Assembly: GCF_011250645.1 (NCBI RefSeq)
Contig: NZ_JAANNO010000006.1
Span: 94,235 to 158,234, forward strand
Source: Motilibacter aurantiacus
GTDB lineage: Bacteria > Actinomycetota > Actinomycetes > Motilibacterales > Motilibacteraceae
Length of the DNA stretch: 64,000 bases
Direction: 5' to 3'
The translations under genes and the position numbers were made by a program. Numbering within the stretch: position 1 is the first letter of the stretch; every line of letters starts with the position of its first letter. Below, one piece after another: positions 1 through 9,655 of the stretch. The notes beneath the pieces were generated by a model. The model had not been told where the DNA came from. It worked only from the letters and a program-made list of their open reading frames with translations, and searched no databases.

Positions 1-83
1 CTGCCGGGGCGAGCGGAAGCGCTGTTGCATACTTCGGACCGTTTCGTCGCCGCCCCGTCGTCGTCGTGTCGGAGGTGCCTGGG

Positions 84-521
84 ATGGCCCGTGCGCAGGA
101 TCTCGCGGCCCTGCAGGAGAGCGCCCGGTTCGCCTGCACGAGGGCGCAAGCCGCCCGCGCGCGGGCGCAGGAGGCGGCGGAGCGCGCGCGGCAGGCCGCC
201 GCGGAGGCGCGGGCACGCGCCGACCTGCTGCGCGGGGCGCACGTGCGCCGGCTGCAACGCTTCGGCCTCGTCGCGCCCGTGGCACCTGACCTGGCCCTGA
301 CCTACCGGTTCCGCCTGTACGCGGAGGTGCTGGTGACGGACCTGGCGCGCGTGGGCGCGGCCCGGGCGGCGGCGGCGCGGCGCGGGCTGGACACGGCCGT
401 GCGCGTCGAGGCCAACGAGGACTTCGTCGCGCGGCGGCTGGAGGTCGAGGTCGAGAGCACCGAGCCCCGCGAGCTGACCGCTTTCTTCGGCTACCTGTGC
501 GAGGTCGACCGCATGCTCTGA
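84..521 (+). CDS. Hypothetical protein with basic/Ala-rich N-terminal helix
   Basis: I do not recognise this family. The ATG at 84 is chosen because a GGAGG lies 8 nt upstream; a GTG at 66 is in frame but has no ribosome site. The protein is about 145 aa. Residues 1-65 are Ala/Arg/Glu-rich and should form a long helix or coiled coil (alternating ARAQ and AERAR patterns). The C-terminal half is a more ordinary alpha/beta sequence with 'YRFRLYAEVLVTD' and 'RLEVEVES', which resembles a small ACT-like or ferredoxin-like fold by pattern only. It is convergent with aroE, whose stop lies 4 nt away. No signal peptide or membrane segment is visible. Function unknown. Confidence 0.55.
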   Translation: MARAQDLAALQESARFACTRAQAARARAQEAAERARQAAAEARARADLLRGAHVRRLQRFGLVAPVAPDLALTYRFRLYAEVLVTDLARVGAARAAAARRGLDTAVRVEANEDFVARRLEVEVESTEPRELTAFFGYLCEVDRML

Positions 522-525
522 GGCC

Positions 526-1386
526 CTAGCCGCGGGCGGCCAGCGCCGCCGCACCGGCGGCGCGCATGGGCGCCACGAGGTCGGCGGCGGCGACCCGCGC
601 GCCGGTCATCGCGACGGCCTGCAGCGTCGCCTGGTGCACGAGCAGGTCGAGCCCTCCGGCGACCGCGCCGCCGCAGCGCCGCCAGGCCGCCGCGAGCGCG
701 GTGGGCCAGGGGGCGTACACCACGTCGAGGAGCACGCCGGCCACCTGTGCCGGCAGCGCCGCGGCGACGTCGTCGGTCGCTCCCGCGGGGGTCGTCGCCA
801 CGACGACGTCCGCGCCGGCGAGCAGGCCGGCCACCCGGGCCGGCTCGTCCCACGGCTCGACGGCGAGCGCCACCCCGACCCGCTCCCCCACCTCGCGCAG
901 CGGGCCCGCGGCGGCCGGGCGGCGTACGACCACGCGGGCCTTCGACGCGCCCAGCAGCGCGAGCGAGGCGACCGCCGAGGCGGCCGTCGCCCCGCCGCCG
1001 ACCACGACCGGATTCCGCGCCGACACGACGCCGCGCTCTCGCAGTGCCGCCGCCAGCCCCGGGACGTCGGTGTTGTCGCCGAGGCGGCGGCCGTCGCGCA
1101 GCACGAGGGTGTTCGCGGCGCCGGTCGCGCGCACGGTGCCGGACACCTCGTCCAGCAGCGGGAGCACGGCCCGCTTGAGCGGCATCGTCAGCGACAGCCC
1201 TGCCCACGCCGCGTCGAGCCGCTCCACGAACCCGGGCAGCGCCGCCTCGTCCACCTCGTGGGCGTCGTAGGACCAGCCCTCGAGCCCGAGCGCGGCGTAC
1301 GCCGCCCGGTGCAGCACCGGGGAGAGCGAGTGCTCGATCGGGAAGCCGAGCACAGCCGCCCGGCGCCGCCCCGCGGGAGCGACCAT
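526..1386 (-). CDS. aroE: Shikimate dehydrogenase
   Basis: This gene encodes the NADPH-dependent reduction of 3-dehydroshikimate to shikimate in chorismate synthesis. The protein is 286 aa, normal for the family. The N-terminal substrate domain has 'GFPIEHSLSP' (shikimate-binding S-x-S), 'TMPLK' with the catalytic lysine, and 'NTD' in 'GDNTDVPG' with the catalytic aspartate. A Rossmann NADP domain follows ('VVVGGGATAASAV'), and the family glutamine appears in 'LLVHQATLQ' near the C-terminus. The ATG shares one base with the TGA of mltG (TGATG), so the two are translationally coupled. The order ruvX-mltG-aroE is the standard actinobacterial arrangement, with other aro genes usually next, outside this window. 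Confidence 0.95.
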   Translation of the reverse strand: MVAPAGRRRAAVLGFPIEHSLSPVLHRAAYAALGLEGWSYDAHEVDEAALPGFVERLDAAWAGLSLTMPLKRAVLPLLDEVSGTVRATGAANTLVLRDGRRLGDNTDVPGLAAALRERGVVSARNPVVVGGGATAASAVASLALLGASKARVVVRRPAAAGPLREVGERVGVALAVEPWDEPARVAGLLAGADVVVATTPAGATDDVAAALPAQVAGVLLDVVYAPWPTALAAAWRRCGGAVAGGLDLLVHQATLQAVAMTGARVAAADLVAPMRAAGAAALAARG

Positions 1387-2453
1387 CAGTAGTCGATGTC
1401 GTACTTGATCCGGTCCGCGACGAAGTCGTCGTAGTTGTCGTAGAACCGGGTCTCGCCGGTCTCCAGGCTGATGGTGAGGAACCAGCGCCAGTCGCCGGGG
1501 GTCGGGTTGACCGCCGCCTCGAGCGTCGCCATGCCGGGGTTGCTGATCGGCGTCGGCGGCAGGCCTTGGTACTTGCGGGTGTTGTAGGGGCTGTCGACGG
1601 CCAGCCGCTCGGTGGTCAGCGCCTCGCCGTCGTTGTAGAAGTAGTGCAGCGTCGAGTCGAAGCCGAGCGACTCCCTCGCCTCGAGCCGGTTGTAGACCAC
1701 GCGGGAGGCCTTGCCGTAGTCGGCCTCGTTGTTGACCTCCTTCTCCAGCATGCTGGCGATCTTCACGAGGTCGTAGACGTCGAGGCGGGCGTCCGCGGTG
1801 TCGAGCTCCTCCACGGCGCTCTCGTAGCGGTTGACCATTTGCTGCAGGACCGACAGCGCGGTCGCGTCCGGGGCCACCGTGTAGGTCGCGGGGAAGAGCA
1901 GGCCCTCGGGGTTGCCCTCCGCGTAGTCCGGCAGCTTGAGCTTGGGGCTCTTGAGCGCGGCGTTGAACTGCTTGCGCGGGATGCCCGTGCCCTTGACGAG
2001 CAGCGGCAGAATCTCGGTCACCCGCAGGCCCTCCGGGATCGTGACCTTCTTCTCGGCCCGGGAGGACGGGTCGAGCATCAGCGTCAGCGCCTCGGCCGCG
2101 GCCATCTCCTTGCGCAGGTTGTAGAACCCGGGCTGGATGCCCTTGGACTCCTCGTTCGCCGTCGCCGCGTCGACGAAGGCGCCGACGGTCTTGATGACGC
2201 CCTCGGCCTTCAGCGTCCGGCCGATGGCGGACGACGTGTCGCCCTTGCGCACCTCCACCAGCACGGTGTCGGTCCCGGTGCCGGTGTAGTCCTCGGAGGT
2301 GCTGCCCGCCAGGTCGACGCCGTCGACCAGCGCCCGCACGCCCAGGAAGCCCGCTCCCAGCAGGCCGAGGACGACGACGAGCGAGACGATGACGGCGATC
2401 GCGCTGCTGCGGCTCTCCCGGCGTCGGCGCCCGGCCGCTCTCGTTCCGCTCAT
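1386..2453 (-). CDS. mltG: Endolytic murein transglycosylase MltG
   Basis: MltG cleaves nascent peptidoglycan strands at the membrane and so helps end glycan polymerisation. The protein is 355 aa with a basic cytoplasmic N-terminus, one membrane helix at about residues 17-42, a LysM-like region near 65-115, and a YceG/MltG catalytic domain after that. The catalytic glutamate is E237 in 'IASMLEKEV'; 'FPATYTV' and the C-terminal 'PPTPISNPG' are typical family motifs. It overlaps ruvX upstream by ATGA and aroE downstream by TGATG, forming a tight alaS-ruvX-mltG-aroE run. Family membership is secure; activity is inferred. Confidence 0.93.
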   Translation of the reverse strand: MSGTRAAGRRRRESRSSAIAVIVSLVVVLGLLGAGFLGVRALVDGVDLAGSTSEDYTGTGTDTVLVEVRKGDTSSAIGRTLKAEGVIKTVGAFVDAATANEESKGIQPGFYNLRKEMAAAEALTLMLDPSSRAEKKVTIPEGLRVTEILPLLVKGTGIPRKQFNAALKSPKLKLPDYAEGNPEGLLFPATYTVAPDATALSVLQQMVNRYESAVEELDTADARLDVYDLVKIASMLEKEVNNEADYGKASRVVYNRLEARESLGFDSTLHYFYNDGEALTTERLAVDSPYNTRKYQGLPPTPISNPGMATLEAAVNPTPGDWRWFLTISLETGETRFYDNYDDFVADRIKYDIDY

Positions 2454-3016
2454 TCCTCCACCTGGTGCTTGGGGTCCTCGGTTCCGAACGCGCCGGTCGC
2501 GTCCCTGGTTCCGGGGCGCGCACGCCCCGGCACCGCCTCACCGGGAGGCTGCCCGGTGGAGCGCTCCAGGTCCAGCGCGCTCTGCAGGACGATCGCGGCC
2601 GCTGCCTGATCGACCACTGTACGGCCGCGCCGGGCGTCCACCCCCGCGGATCGCAGGTCGCGCGTCGCGGCCACCGTGGAGAGCCGTTCGTCCACGAGGC
2701 GCACGGGGCAGTCCAGGCGCCGGGCCAGCCGCCTGGCGAACGACCGGGCGGCCTCCGCTGCCGGCCCCTCCGCCCCGGACAGCGATCGCGGCAGGCCGAC
2801 GACGACCTCGACCACGGCGTACTCGTCGACGAGCGCGCGGATGCGCTCGATGTCCGTGCCGGACCGGGCGGACGCGCGCGGCACCGTCTCGACCGGGACC
2901 GCCACGCCCGCCCGCGGGTCGCTCACCGCCACGCCGACCCGGACGCTGCCGACGTCGACGCCCAACCGGGCACCGGCGCGCACGCCGGGGCCGGGCAGGA
3001 AGGCCTCGGGCTCCAT
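2450..3016 (-). CDS. ruvX: Putative pre-16S rRNA nuclease / Holliday junction resolvase-like RuvX
   Basis: A YqgF/RuvX protein of 188 aa with an RNase H-like fold. 'GVDVGSVRVGVAVSD' carries the first catalytic aspartate, 'VVVGLPRSLSG' the second strand, and 'LVDERLSTVAA' the Glu; 'VVDQAAAAIVLQ' carries the last Asp. In E. coli the family matures the 5' end of 16S rRNA; a Holliday-junction role was proposed earlier. The C-terminal 40 residues are polar, Pro/Gly/Arg-rich and probably disordered. The TGA overlaps the ATG of mltG, and alaS ends 10 nt upstream. Confidence 0.92.
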   Translation of the reverse strand: MEPEAFLPGPGVRAGARLGVDVGSVRVGVAVSDPRAGVAVPVETVPRASARSGTDIERIRALVDEYAVVEVVVGLPRSLSGAEGPAAEAARSFARRLARRLDCPVRLVDERLSTVAATRDLRSAGVDARRGRTVVDQAAAAIVLQSALDLERSTGQPPGEAVPGRARPGTRDATGAFGTEDPKHQVEE

Positions 3017-3026
3017 CGGTCGGCGC

Positions 3027-5705
3027 TCAGCCGGTGACCGTCGACCCTACCGTGTGCTCGATCTGGCGCAGCGCCTCGTCGATCTTCGCCGGGTCGGTGC
3101 CGCCGCCCTGGGCGACGTCGTCCTTGCCACCGCCGCCGCCGCCGAGCACCTGGGCCGCCACCCGGACCAGGGCACCGGCCTTGAGCCGCCACTCCCGGCC
3201 CGCCTGGTTGACCGCGACGACGACCACGGGGCGCTCCCCCGCCTGGGCCGCCACGGCCACGACCGCGGGCCGGTCGGCCGGGATGCGGCCGCGGACGTCG
3301 AGGGCGAGCCGGCGCAGGTCGTCGGCGCTCGTGGCGTCGGGGGCGTGGTGCGTCACGACCGCGACGCCGAACACGTCGGCCGGGTTGGCGGCTAGCCCGC
3401 CGGCGGCCGCGAGGACCTGCGCGGAGCGGACCTGCTGCAGCTCCTTCTCCACCTCGCGCAGCCGCTCGACGATGCCGCCGATCCGCTCCGGAAGCTCCTC
3501 CGGCCGCGCCTTGAGCACGTCCGAGAGCTGGTTGACGAGCAGGTGCTCGCGGGCCAGGAAGCGGTAGGCGTCGGTGCCGACGAGCGCCTCGACGCGCCGC
3601 GTGCCCGCGCCGATGGAGGACTCGCCGAGCAGGGTGATCAGGCCGAGCTGGCCCGAGCGCTGGGCGTGGGTGCCCCCGCACAGCTCGCGCGCCCAGTCGC
3701 CGACGGACACGACGCGCACCTCGTCGCCGTACTTCTCCCCGAACAGCGCCATGGCCCCGGAGGAGACGGCCTCGGCCTGCGTCATGACCTCCGCGTGGAC
3801 CGGCAGGTCCTGGGCGAGCAGCTCGTTCACCTTCTGCTCGACGTCGAGCAGGACGGTCTGCGGCACGGCACCGGCGGCGTGGAAGTCGAACCGGAAGCGC
3901 CCCGGCGCGTTCTCCGAGCCGGCCTGGGTGGCCGTCTCGCCCAGCGCCTCGCGGAAGGCCTTGTGGACCATGTGCGTGGCGGTGTGCGCACGCGAGATCG
4001 CCCGGCGACGCTCGATGTCGACCACGGCCTGCGCCCCGAGGTCGAGCACGGCCTCGCCGGCCATGACCTTCCCGCGGTGCACGATCACGCCCGGCACCGG
4101 CTGCTGGACGTCGTAGACCTCGATCTGCGCGCCATTGGCCAGCTGCAGGTAACCGGCGTCGGCGAGCTGGCCGCCGCCCTCGGCATAGAACGGCGTGCGG
4201 TCGAGCACGACCTCGACCACGTCCCCCTCGGCGGCGACGGCGACCGAGGTGCCGTCGCGGAGCAGCCCGCGGACGGTGCCCTCGCCCACCACCTCGTCGT
4301 AGCCGGTGAAGGTGACGGCCGCGCCCATCGCGTCGGCTACCCCGCGGTACGCCGACACGTCCGCGTGGCCGGTCTTCTTCGCCCGCGCGTCGGCCTTCGC
4401 CCGGTCGCGCTGCTCCTGCATCAGGCGCCGGAAGCCGTCGGCGTCGACCGAGAGGCCCTGCTCCTCGGCCATCTCCAGCGTCAGGTCGATGGGGAAGCCG
4501 TAGGTGTCGTGCAGCCGGAACGCCTCCTCGCCGGAGAGGCTGCGCGCGCCCGCGGTCTTGGCCTGACCGGCGGCCAGGTCGAACAGCTGGGTGCCCGAGC
4601 GGAGCGTCGAGAGGAAGCTCGCCTCCTCGGCGACCGCGGTCTTGGTGATGCGGTCGCGCTGCTGCTCGAGCTGGGGGTACTGCGGGGCCATCGCCCGGAT
4701 GGACGCGTCCACCAGCTCGGGCATCGTCGCGTCCGGGGCGCCGAGCAGCCGCATGTTGCGGATCGTGCGCCGCATCATCCGGCGCAGGACGTAGCCGCGG
4801 CCCTCGTTCGAGGGCGCCACGCCGTCACCGATCAGCATCACCGCCGTTCGCGCGTGGTCGGCGACGACGCGCAGCGAGATGTCGCTGCGGCTCTCGGCGC
4901 CGTACGTCTTGCCCGCCAGCCCGGCCGCGCGGTCGAGCACCTGCCGGGTCGTGTCGATCTCGTAAAGGTTGTCGACGCCCTGCAGCAGGGTGGCCATGCG
5001 CTCGAGGCCGAGTCCCGTGTCGACGTTCTTCGCCGGCAGCTCGCCCGCGACGTCGAAGTCGACCTTGCTGCGGACGGCGCTGAGCTCGTACTGCATGAAG
5101 ACGAGGTTCCAGACCTCGAGGTAGCGCTCCTCGTCGGCCTCCGGCCCACCCTCCGCGCCGTGCTCCGGCCCCCGGTCGAAGTAGATCTCCGAGCAGGGGC
5201 CGCCGGGGCCGGGGACCCCCATGTGCCAGTAGTTGTCCTTGGGCCCGCGGCGCTGGATGCGGTCGCGCGAGACGCCCACCTCGTTGGCCCACAGGTCGGC
5301 CGACTCGTCGTCCTCGTGCAGGACGGTCACCCACAGCCGGTCCTCGGGGAAGCCGAACCCGCCGTCGGCCTGCGAGCGCGTGAGCAGCTCCCAGGCGAGC
5401 GGGATGGCCTTCTCCTTGAAGTAGTCGCCGAACGAGAAGTTCCCGCACATCTGGAAGAAGGAGGCGTGGCGCGTGGTCTTGCCGACCTCCTCGATGTCGA
5501 GGGTGCGCACGCACTTCTGGATGCTCGTCGCGCGCGGCGACGGCGGCGTCTGCTCGCCGAGGAAGAACGGCTTGAACGGCACCATGCCCGCGTTGACGAG
5601 CAGCAGCGTGGGGTCGTCCGCGATCAGCGATGCGGACGGGACCACGCGGTGGCCGCGCTCCTCGAAGAACGACAGCCAGCGACGGGCGATCTCGGCGGAC
5701 TCCAT
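3027..5705 (-). CDS. alaS: Alanine--tRNA ligase
   Basis: AlaRS of 892 aa, full length. The class II aminoacylation domain occupies the N-terminal third ('[15 protein letters not shown]', '[20 protein letters not shown]', and '[13 protein letters not shown]' as motif 3). The editing domain carries the zinc-binding pair 'HTATHMVH' and 'CGGTH', which removes mischarged Ser and Gly. A C-terminal DHHA1 domain with a Gly-rich tract 'GGGGGGKDD' ends the protein. It lies between two small membrane-associated proteins and ruvX-mltG-aroE, the usual actinobacterial order. The ribosome site before the ATG is weak, so translation may partly depend on read-through from upstream genes. Confidence 0.97.
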   Translation of the reverse strand: MESAEIARRWLSFFEERGHRVVPSASLIADDPTLLLVNAGMVPFKPFFLGEQTPPSPRATSIQKCVRTLDIEEVGKTTRHASFFQMCGNFSFGDYFKEKAIPLAWELLTRSQADGGFGFPEDRLWVTVLHEDDESADLWANEVGVSRDRIQRRGPKDNYWHMGVPGPGGPCSEIYFDRGPEHGAEGGPEADEERYLEVWNLVFMQYELSAVRSKVDFDVAGELPAKNVDTGLGLERMATLLQGVDNLYEIDTTRQVLDRAAGLAGKTYGAESRSDISLRVVADHARTAVMLIGDGVAPSNEGRGYVLRRMMRRTIRNMRLLGAPDATMPELVDASIRAMAPQYPQLEQQRDRITKTAVAEEASFLSTLRSGTQLFDLAAGQAKTAGARSLSGEEAFRLHDTYGFPIDLTLEMAEEQGLSVDADGFRRLMQEQRDRAKADARAKKTGHADVSAYRGVADAMGAAVTFTGYDEVVGEGTVRGLLRDGTSVAVAAEGDVVEVVLDRTPFYAEGGGQLADAGYLQLANGAQIEVYDVQQPVPGVIVHRGKVMAGEAVLDLGAQAVVDIERRRAISRAHTATHMVHKAFREALGETATQAGSENAPGRFRFDFHAAGAVPQTVLLDVEQKVNELLAQDLPVHAEVMTQAEAVSSGAMALFGEKYGDEVRVVSVGDWARELCGGTHAQRSGQLGLITLLGESSIGAGTRRVEALVGTDAYRFLAREHLLVNQLSDVLKARPEELPERIGGIVERLREVEKELQQVRSAQVLAAAGGLAANPADVFGVAVVTHHAPDATSADDLRRLALDVRGRIPADRPAVVAVAAQAGERPVVVVAVNQAGREWRLKAGALVRVAAQVLGGGGGGKDDVAQGGGTDPAKIDEALRQIEHTVGSTVTG

Positions 5706-5707
5706 GA

Positions 5708-5983
5708 TCAGTGACGCGTCCTTCCGGAATCGCCGGTTCGGTTGTCGGGGGCCTCGCCGTCGGGGATGCCGAGCGCGTCGCGGAGCTCGGCCTCGCGGTC
5801 GGACATCGCGGCCCGTACGTCCTGGCCGAAGTCGCGGATGCCCGCCCCGAGCTCGCGCATCGCGTCGGCGAGGGTCTGCGCCATGCTCTGCGGGGTGAGC
5901 GCCTGCGCGGCGCGGGTGAGCCGGCGCACGATCAGCGCGCCGAGCGCGGCGCCGAGGCCGAGCCAGAACAGCCGGCGGATCAC
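5708..5983 (-). CDS. DUF6167-like small membrane-associated protein
   Basis: A 91-aa protein. The GTG at 5983 is preferred because it sits 1 nt after the TGA of the upstream DUF948 gene, and the protein then begins directly with the hydrophobic helix '[15 protein letters not shown]'. A longer reading starting at 6019 would overlap that gene. After the helix comes an amphipathic stretch ('[27 protein letters not shown]') and a polar tail. Position between a DUF948 protein and alaS is the usual place of the uncharacterised DUF6167 family in actinobacteria. Function unknown; a membrane-anchored helical partner of the DUF948 protein is an inference. Confidence 0.75.
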   Translation of the reverse strand: MIRRLFWLGLGAALGALIVRRLTRAAQALTPQSMAQTLADAMRELGAGIRDFGQDVRAAMSDREAELRDALGIPDGEAPDNRTGDSGRTRH

Positions 5984-5984
5984 G

Positions 5985-6383
5985 TCAGCCCCTTCCGCGG
6001 GTCGGGCGGCCCTGCGCACGGCGGGTCCCGGTCGGCCGGCGGCGCTCGGAGAGCGCCTCGCGGACGCCGTAGCTGAACGACGACGCCTTCAACATGGGGC
6101 GGCCGAGCGTCGACACCAGAAGCGCGGTGAACGCCGACACGTTGCCGGACATCTCCTGCACGTTGCCGGTGATGCCGTCGAGCTTGACGAGGTTGCCGTT
6201 GGTCGTCGTCACCGTCGTCGTCACCTCCCGCACGAGCGGGACGGTCTCGTCGGTCAGGCCGCGGACGGTGCCGCGGGCCTCGTCGATCAGGCGGCCCAGC
6301 TTGACGAGCGGGACCGCGACGACACCGACGAGCAGCACGAAAGCGAACGCCGCCACCAGGCCGGCGATCTCCCCAGGGGACAT
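5985..6383 (-). CDS. DUF948 domain-containing membrane protein
   Basis: A 132-aa protein with a strongly hydrophobic N-terminal helix (residues 3-28, 'IAGLVAAFAFVLLVGVVAVPLV') and a long helical region with repeated T-V/N patterns ('VREVTTTVTTTNGNLVKLDGI'), typical of DUF948, a family often compared to chemoreceptor-like coiled coils. The C-terminal 25 residues are basic and low in complexity. A TAGGGT box ends 7 nt before the ATG, so the mRNA is probably leaderless. It leads a run DUF948-DUF6167-alaS. The function is not known. Confidence 0.85.
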   Translation of the reverse strand: MSPGEIAGLVAAFAFVLLVGVVAVPLVKLGRLIDEARGTVRGLTDETVPLVREVTTTVTTTNGNLVKLDGITGNVQEMSGNVSAFTALLVSTLGRPMLKASSFSYGVREALSERRRPTGTRRAQGRPTRGRG

Positions 6384-6390
6384 GGCGGGA

Positions 6391-6396
6391 ACCCTA
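6391..6396 (-). promoter_or_regulatory. -10 box of leaderless promoter for the DUF948 gene
   Basis: Read on the minus strand the hexamer is TAGGGT, followed by 7 nt (TCCCGCC) and the ATG. This matches the TANNNT consensus and the spacing expected when transcription starts on the A of the start codon. No Shine-Dalgarno lies in between. Confidence 0.6.
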
Positions 6397-7794
6397 CCCC
6401 GTGGCCTCCGGTCCCTCCGCCGCCTCGGGGGGCGGCGGCGGGGCGGGGGCGACGGCCGCCTCGGGAGCGGGCAGGCCGCGCACCGCCCGCCGGAGGCGGT
6501 CCACCCGGTCGCCGATCATCCGCTCGGCGCCGTGGCCCGTCGGGGCGTAGTAGTCACGGCCCACCACGGCGTCCGGGGCGTACTGCTGGGCGACGACCCC
6601 GTGGGGGTAGTCGTGGGCGTAGCGGTAGCCCGCCCCGTGCTCGAGCCGCTTCGCGCCCGCGTAGTGGGCGTCGCGCAGATGGGCCGGCACCGGCCCGGCC
6701 AGCCCGCGGCGCACGTCCGCGATGGCCGCGTCCACCGCCAGGTAGACCGCGTTCGACTTCGGCGCGAGGGCGAGGGCGACGACGGCCTGGGCAAGGATGA
6801 TGCGGGCTTCGGGCATCCCGATGAGGGCGACCGCCTGGGCGGCGGCGACCGCGGTCTGCAGGGCCGTCGGGTCCGCCATGCCGATGTCCTCGCTGGCCGA
6901 GATCATCAGCCGGCGGGCGATGAAGCGCGGGTCCTCCCCCGCCTCCACCATGCGGGCGAGGTAGTGCAGGGCCGCGTCGACGTCGGACCCCCGGACCGAC
7001 TTGATGAACGCGCTGGCGACGTCGTAGTGCTGGTCGCCGGTCTTGTCGTAGCGGACCGCCGCGCGGTCCACCGCGCGCTCGAGGGTCTCCACGTCGATCG
7101 CCGCGGCGCCCGCCTCCTGTGCCGCCCCCGCCGCGGACTCCAGGGCCGTCAGGGCACGTCGGGCGTCCCCGCCGGCGATGCGCAGCAGGTGCTCCTCCGC
7201 GGCCTCCTCCAGGCGTACGGCACCGCCGAGGCCGCGCGCGTCGGTCAGCGCGCGCCGCACGAGCACCCGGACGTCCTCGTCCGTGAGCGGTGACAGCGTC
7301 AGCAGCAGGGACCGTGACAGCAGGGGCGAGACGACCGAGAAGTAGGGGTTCTCCGTGGTGGCCGCGACGAGGACGACCCAGCGGTTCTCCACCGACGGCA
7401 GCAGGGCGTCCTGCTGCGTGCGGGAGAAGCGGTGCACCTCGTCGACGAACAGCACGGTCTCCTGGCCCGACGAGCCGAGCCGCCGGCGCGCGTCCTCGAC
7501 GACGGCGCGCACCTCCTTCACCCCGGCCATCACCGCGGACAGCTCGACGAAGTGGCGGCCGCCTGCCGCCGAGACCAGGTGCGCCAGGGTGGTCTTGCCG
7601 GTGCCGGGCGGCCCCCACAGCACGACCGAGGCCGGCGCCTGACCGCCCTCGGCCAGCCGGCGGAGCGGGGCGCCCGGGCCGAGCAGCGAGGCCTGCCCCA
7701 CCACCTCGTCGAGGGACCGCGGCCGCATGCGCACCGCCAGCGGCGCGTTGCCGCGCGCGACGTCCTCGCCCGCGGAGCTGAACAGGTCGGTCAC
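6394..7794 (-). CDS. rarA: Replication-associated recombination protein A (RarA/MgsA AAA+ ATPase)
   Basis: RarA acts at stalled replication forks. The protein is 466 aa from the GTG at 7794. The AAA+ module has Walker A 'GPPGTGKTT', Walker B '[10 protein letters not shown]', sensor 1 'AATTEN' and a sensor-2 arginine in '[12 protein letters not shown]'. The C-terminal MgsA region '[23 protein letters not shown]' and '[16 protein letters not shown]' is diagnostic and separates it from RuvB and DnaX. The last 25 residues are Ala/Pro-rich. The start codon follows a TAGCCT box by exactly 7 nt, suggesting a leaderless transcript. Longer upstream readings in this frame have no better start. Confidence 0.94.
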   Translation of the reverse strand: MTDLFSSAGEDVARGNAPLAVRMRPRSLDEVVGQASLLGPGAPLRRLAEGGQAPASVVLWGPPGTGKTTLAHLVSAAGGRHFVELSAVMAGVKEVRAVVEDARRRLGSSGQETVLFVDEVHRFSRTQQDALLPSVENRWVVLVAATTENPYFSVVSPLLSRSLLLTLSPLTDEDVRVLVRRALTDARGLGGAVRLEEAAEEHLLRIAGGDARRALTALESAAGAAQEAGAAAIDVETLERAVDRAAVRYDKTGDQHYDVASAFIKSVRGSDVDAALHYLARMVEAGEDPRFIARRLMISASEDIGMADPTALQTAVAAAQAVALIGMPEARIILAQAVVALALAPKSNAVYLAVDAAIADVRRGLAGPVPAHLRDAHYAGAKRLEHGAGYRYAHDYPHGVVAQQYAPDAVVGRDYYAPTGHGAERMIGDRVDRLRRAVRGLPAPEAAVAPAPPPPPEAAEGPEATG

Positions 7795-7801
7795 GCGCTC
7801 G

Positions 7802-7807
7802 AGGCTA
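7802..7807 (-). promoter_or_regulatory. -10 box of leaderless promoter for rarA
   Basis: TAGCCT on the minus strand, then 7 nt (CGAGCGC) and the GTG of rarA. It fits TANNNT and the leaderless spacing seen before several other genes in this window. Confidence 0.55.
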
Positions 7808-7835
7808 AGGCCAGGCCGGGCCCCCGGGGAGCCGG

Positions 7836-9491
7836 CTACACCCGCTGGCCGACGAGCCCGTCGAGGACGGCGGCCACGCAGCCGGGCCGCCCGAGCAGGT
7901 ACCCCTGCCCCCAGGCGACCTCCAGCTCGCCCAGCGCCTTCAGCTCGCCCTTCGTCTCGACCCCCTCGGCGACGACGGTCGCCCCGATGTCCGCGCTGAA
8001 GCGCAGCAGGGAGGCCACCAGTGACCGGCGTACCGGGTCGGCGTCGATCCCGGCGATGAGGCTGCTGTCGAGCTTGACCACGTCGGGGCGCAGCCGGACC
8101 ACGTGGCGGAAGCTGGCGAAGCCGGCGCCGGCGTCGTCGACCGCCACGCGGACTCCCGCCTCCCGCAGCGGCTCGAGCGCGCCCACGAGCAGGTCGTACT
8201 CCTCGACCGCGGCGTGCTCGGTCAGCTCGAGCACGATGCGCCGCATACGGGCCGGGCCGGCCCGGAACAGCTCCCCGGACAGCTCCCGGCTCGCGGCGGT
8301 GGTCGGGGAGACGTTCACGGACAGCCACAGCCCGGCCGGCAGCCGGTCGAGCAGGCCCAGCGCCCGGCGTACGGAGAGCACCTCGAGCTCGACCCCGACC
8401 CCGGCCTCCCCGGCGGCGGCGAACACCCCGGCCGGCGCGAGCGGGGCTCCTGCCGGCCCGGCGGAGAACCGGGCGAGCGCCTCCAGCCCCACCGGCTTGC
8501 CGCCGGCGAGGCACACCACCGGCTGGACGGCCACCTCCAGATGCCCGTCGGTCAGCAGGTCGAGCACCTCGCGACGCGATACCTGCGAGCCGGCCACGGC
8601 CTCCGCCGGCGGGCCGGCGAGCCGGTGCCCGTCCTCGGCCCGCCGCGGCACGCCCTTCTCCAGGGCGATGACCAGCCGGGCGACGCCGGTCAGCAGGCCC
8701 GCCAGCAGCAGGACGGCGGCCAGCGCCTGCAGGGCCAGGGCGGCCCACCAGCCGGGGCCGAAGACGTCCGGCGAGAGCGCGCGCAGCAGCAGGACCGCCG
8801 TGAGGAGCGCCAGGTGGCCGAGCGGCCAGGCGAGCGTGAAGTCGGGCCGCGGGCCCGCGGCCCGGCGCAGGCCGACGAGCGCGGCCAGTGCGAGCAGGGC
8901 CAGCGCGCCGTGCGCGACCGAGGCGTACGCCGTGGCGTCGCCCGCGGGCCCGGCCAGGGCGACGCCGGGGGCCCCCTCGACACAGAGGTACGCGCCGCCG
9001 AGCACCAGCCCCGTGCCGACCGACAGGCAGGCCCTGGGCGTCGGATACGGGCGGTGGGCGGCCAGCAGTGCGCAGGAGACGAGCGCGGCCGCCGTGACGA
9101 GGGCGTTGGTGCCGGCCGTGTCCGCCCAGTGCTCGGCGGCCGTGCGCAGCGCCGCGTCGCCCGCCGCCGGGCCGGGCGAGTCACCTGGGCGCGGGCCCGC
9201 CGGCATGAGCACCGAGCGCAACGCCATCAGCGCCCCGGCCGTGAGGTAGCCGGTGAGCAGCCAGGGGCTACGGCCGTTGCCGGGCAGCCGGACCGCCAGC
9301 AGCCCGCCGCTGACCAGCAGGGCGAGCGCCGTCAAGCCGAGAAGTGCAATGCTCGTTGCACTTCTGCGCGGCCCGTCGACGTGGGCGGCGAGAGCGGTGG
9401 AGGTCAGCGCCGCGGCAGCGAGGACGACCGCCGCCGTCCGAAGGAGACGGCCGACGGGGACGCGCCAGCCCGGCCTCGCCCGCCCACCCAC
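7836..9491 (-). CDS. Membrane-bound EAL-domain protein (c-di-GMP phosphodiesterase candidate)
   Basis: About 551 aa. Residues 1-285 hold some seven or eight hydrophobic segments rich in Ala/Leu, an unclassified integral-membrane sensor. An EAL domain follows without any GGDEF domain. Its key residues are present: 'GLEAL' (EAL signature), 'LSVNVSP' (Asn), 'LELTEH' (Glu), '[10 protein letters not shown]' (DD pair, variant of DDFGTG), 'VVKLD' (Lys), 'VVAEGVET' (Glu) and '[10 protein letters not shown]' (Gln), so c-di-GMP hydrolysis is plausible. The GTG at 9491 has a GAAGGG 7 nt upstream, but the exact start is uncertain. A perfect AT-richer palindrome lies inside codons 43-51. Confidence 0.85.
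   Translation of the reverse strand: MGGRARPGWRVPVGRLLRTAAVVLAAAALTSTALAAHVDGPRRSATSIALLGLTALALLVSGGLLAVRLPGNGRSPWLLTGYLTAGALMALRSVLMPAGPRPGDSPGPAAGDAALRTAAEHWADTAGTNALVTAAALVSCALLAAHRPYPTPRACLSVGTGLVLGGAYLCVEGAPGVALAGPAGDATAYASVAHGALALLALAALVGLRRAAGPRPDFTLAWPLGHLALLTAVLLLRALSPDVFGPGWWAALALQALAAVLLLAGLLTGVARLVIALEKGVPRRAEDGHRLAGPPAEAVAGSQVSRREVLDLLTDGHLEVAVQPVVCLAGGKPVGLEALARFSAGPAGAPLAPAGVFAAAGEAGVGVELEVLSVRRALGLLDRLPAGLWLSVNVSPTTAASRELSGELFRAGPARMRRIVLELTEHAAVEEYDLLVGALEPLREAGVRVAVDDAGAGFASFRHVVRLRPDVVKLDSSLIAGIDADPVRRSLVASLLRFSADIGATVVAEGVETKGELKALGELEVAWGQGYLLGRPGCVAAVLDGLVGQRV
9340..9365. repeat. Perfect 10-bp inverted repeat inside the EAL gene
   Basis: The arms AGAAGTGCAA and TTGCACTTCT are exact reverse complements around a 6-nt spacer (TGCTCG). 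The block is clearly less G+C-rich than its surroundings. It lies in the part encoding the second membrane segment of the EAL protein. It looks like a dimeric repressor site, but could be chance coding sequence. Confidence 0.5.
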
Positions 9492-9655
9492 GCCGCCGCC
9501 CTTCGTCCGGCGCCCTCCCCCGAGGAGCCCAGCTGGAGCCCGCCAAACCGTGCACCGCAGAAGGTACCGCTCCGTGCGTGCTCAGCCACATAGCGCAGGC
9601 GCGCGAATTTCGACCCCGGCGGATCGCGGCTGATGTCCAGGTATCGCCAGGATCG

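Noticed and set aside
526-2541. One long minus-strand frame joining aroE to sequence upstream
   Set aside because: Only the last 286 codons are protein-like (AroE); the upstream part is the wrong frame of mltG.
3543-5714. A 723-codon open frame opposite alaS
   Set aside because: Shadow of alaS; no ribosome site and no conserved motif.
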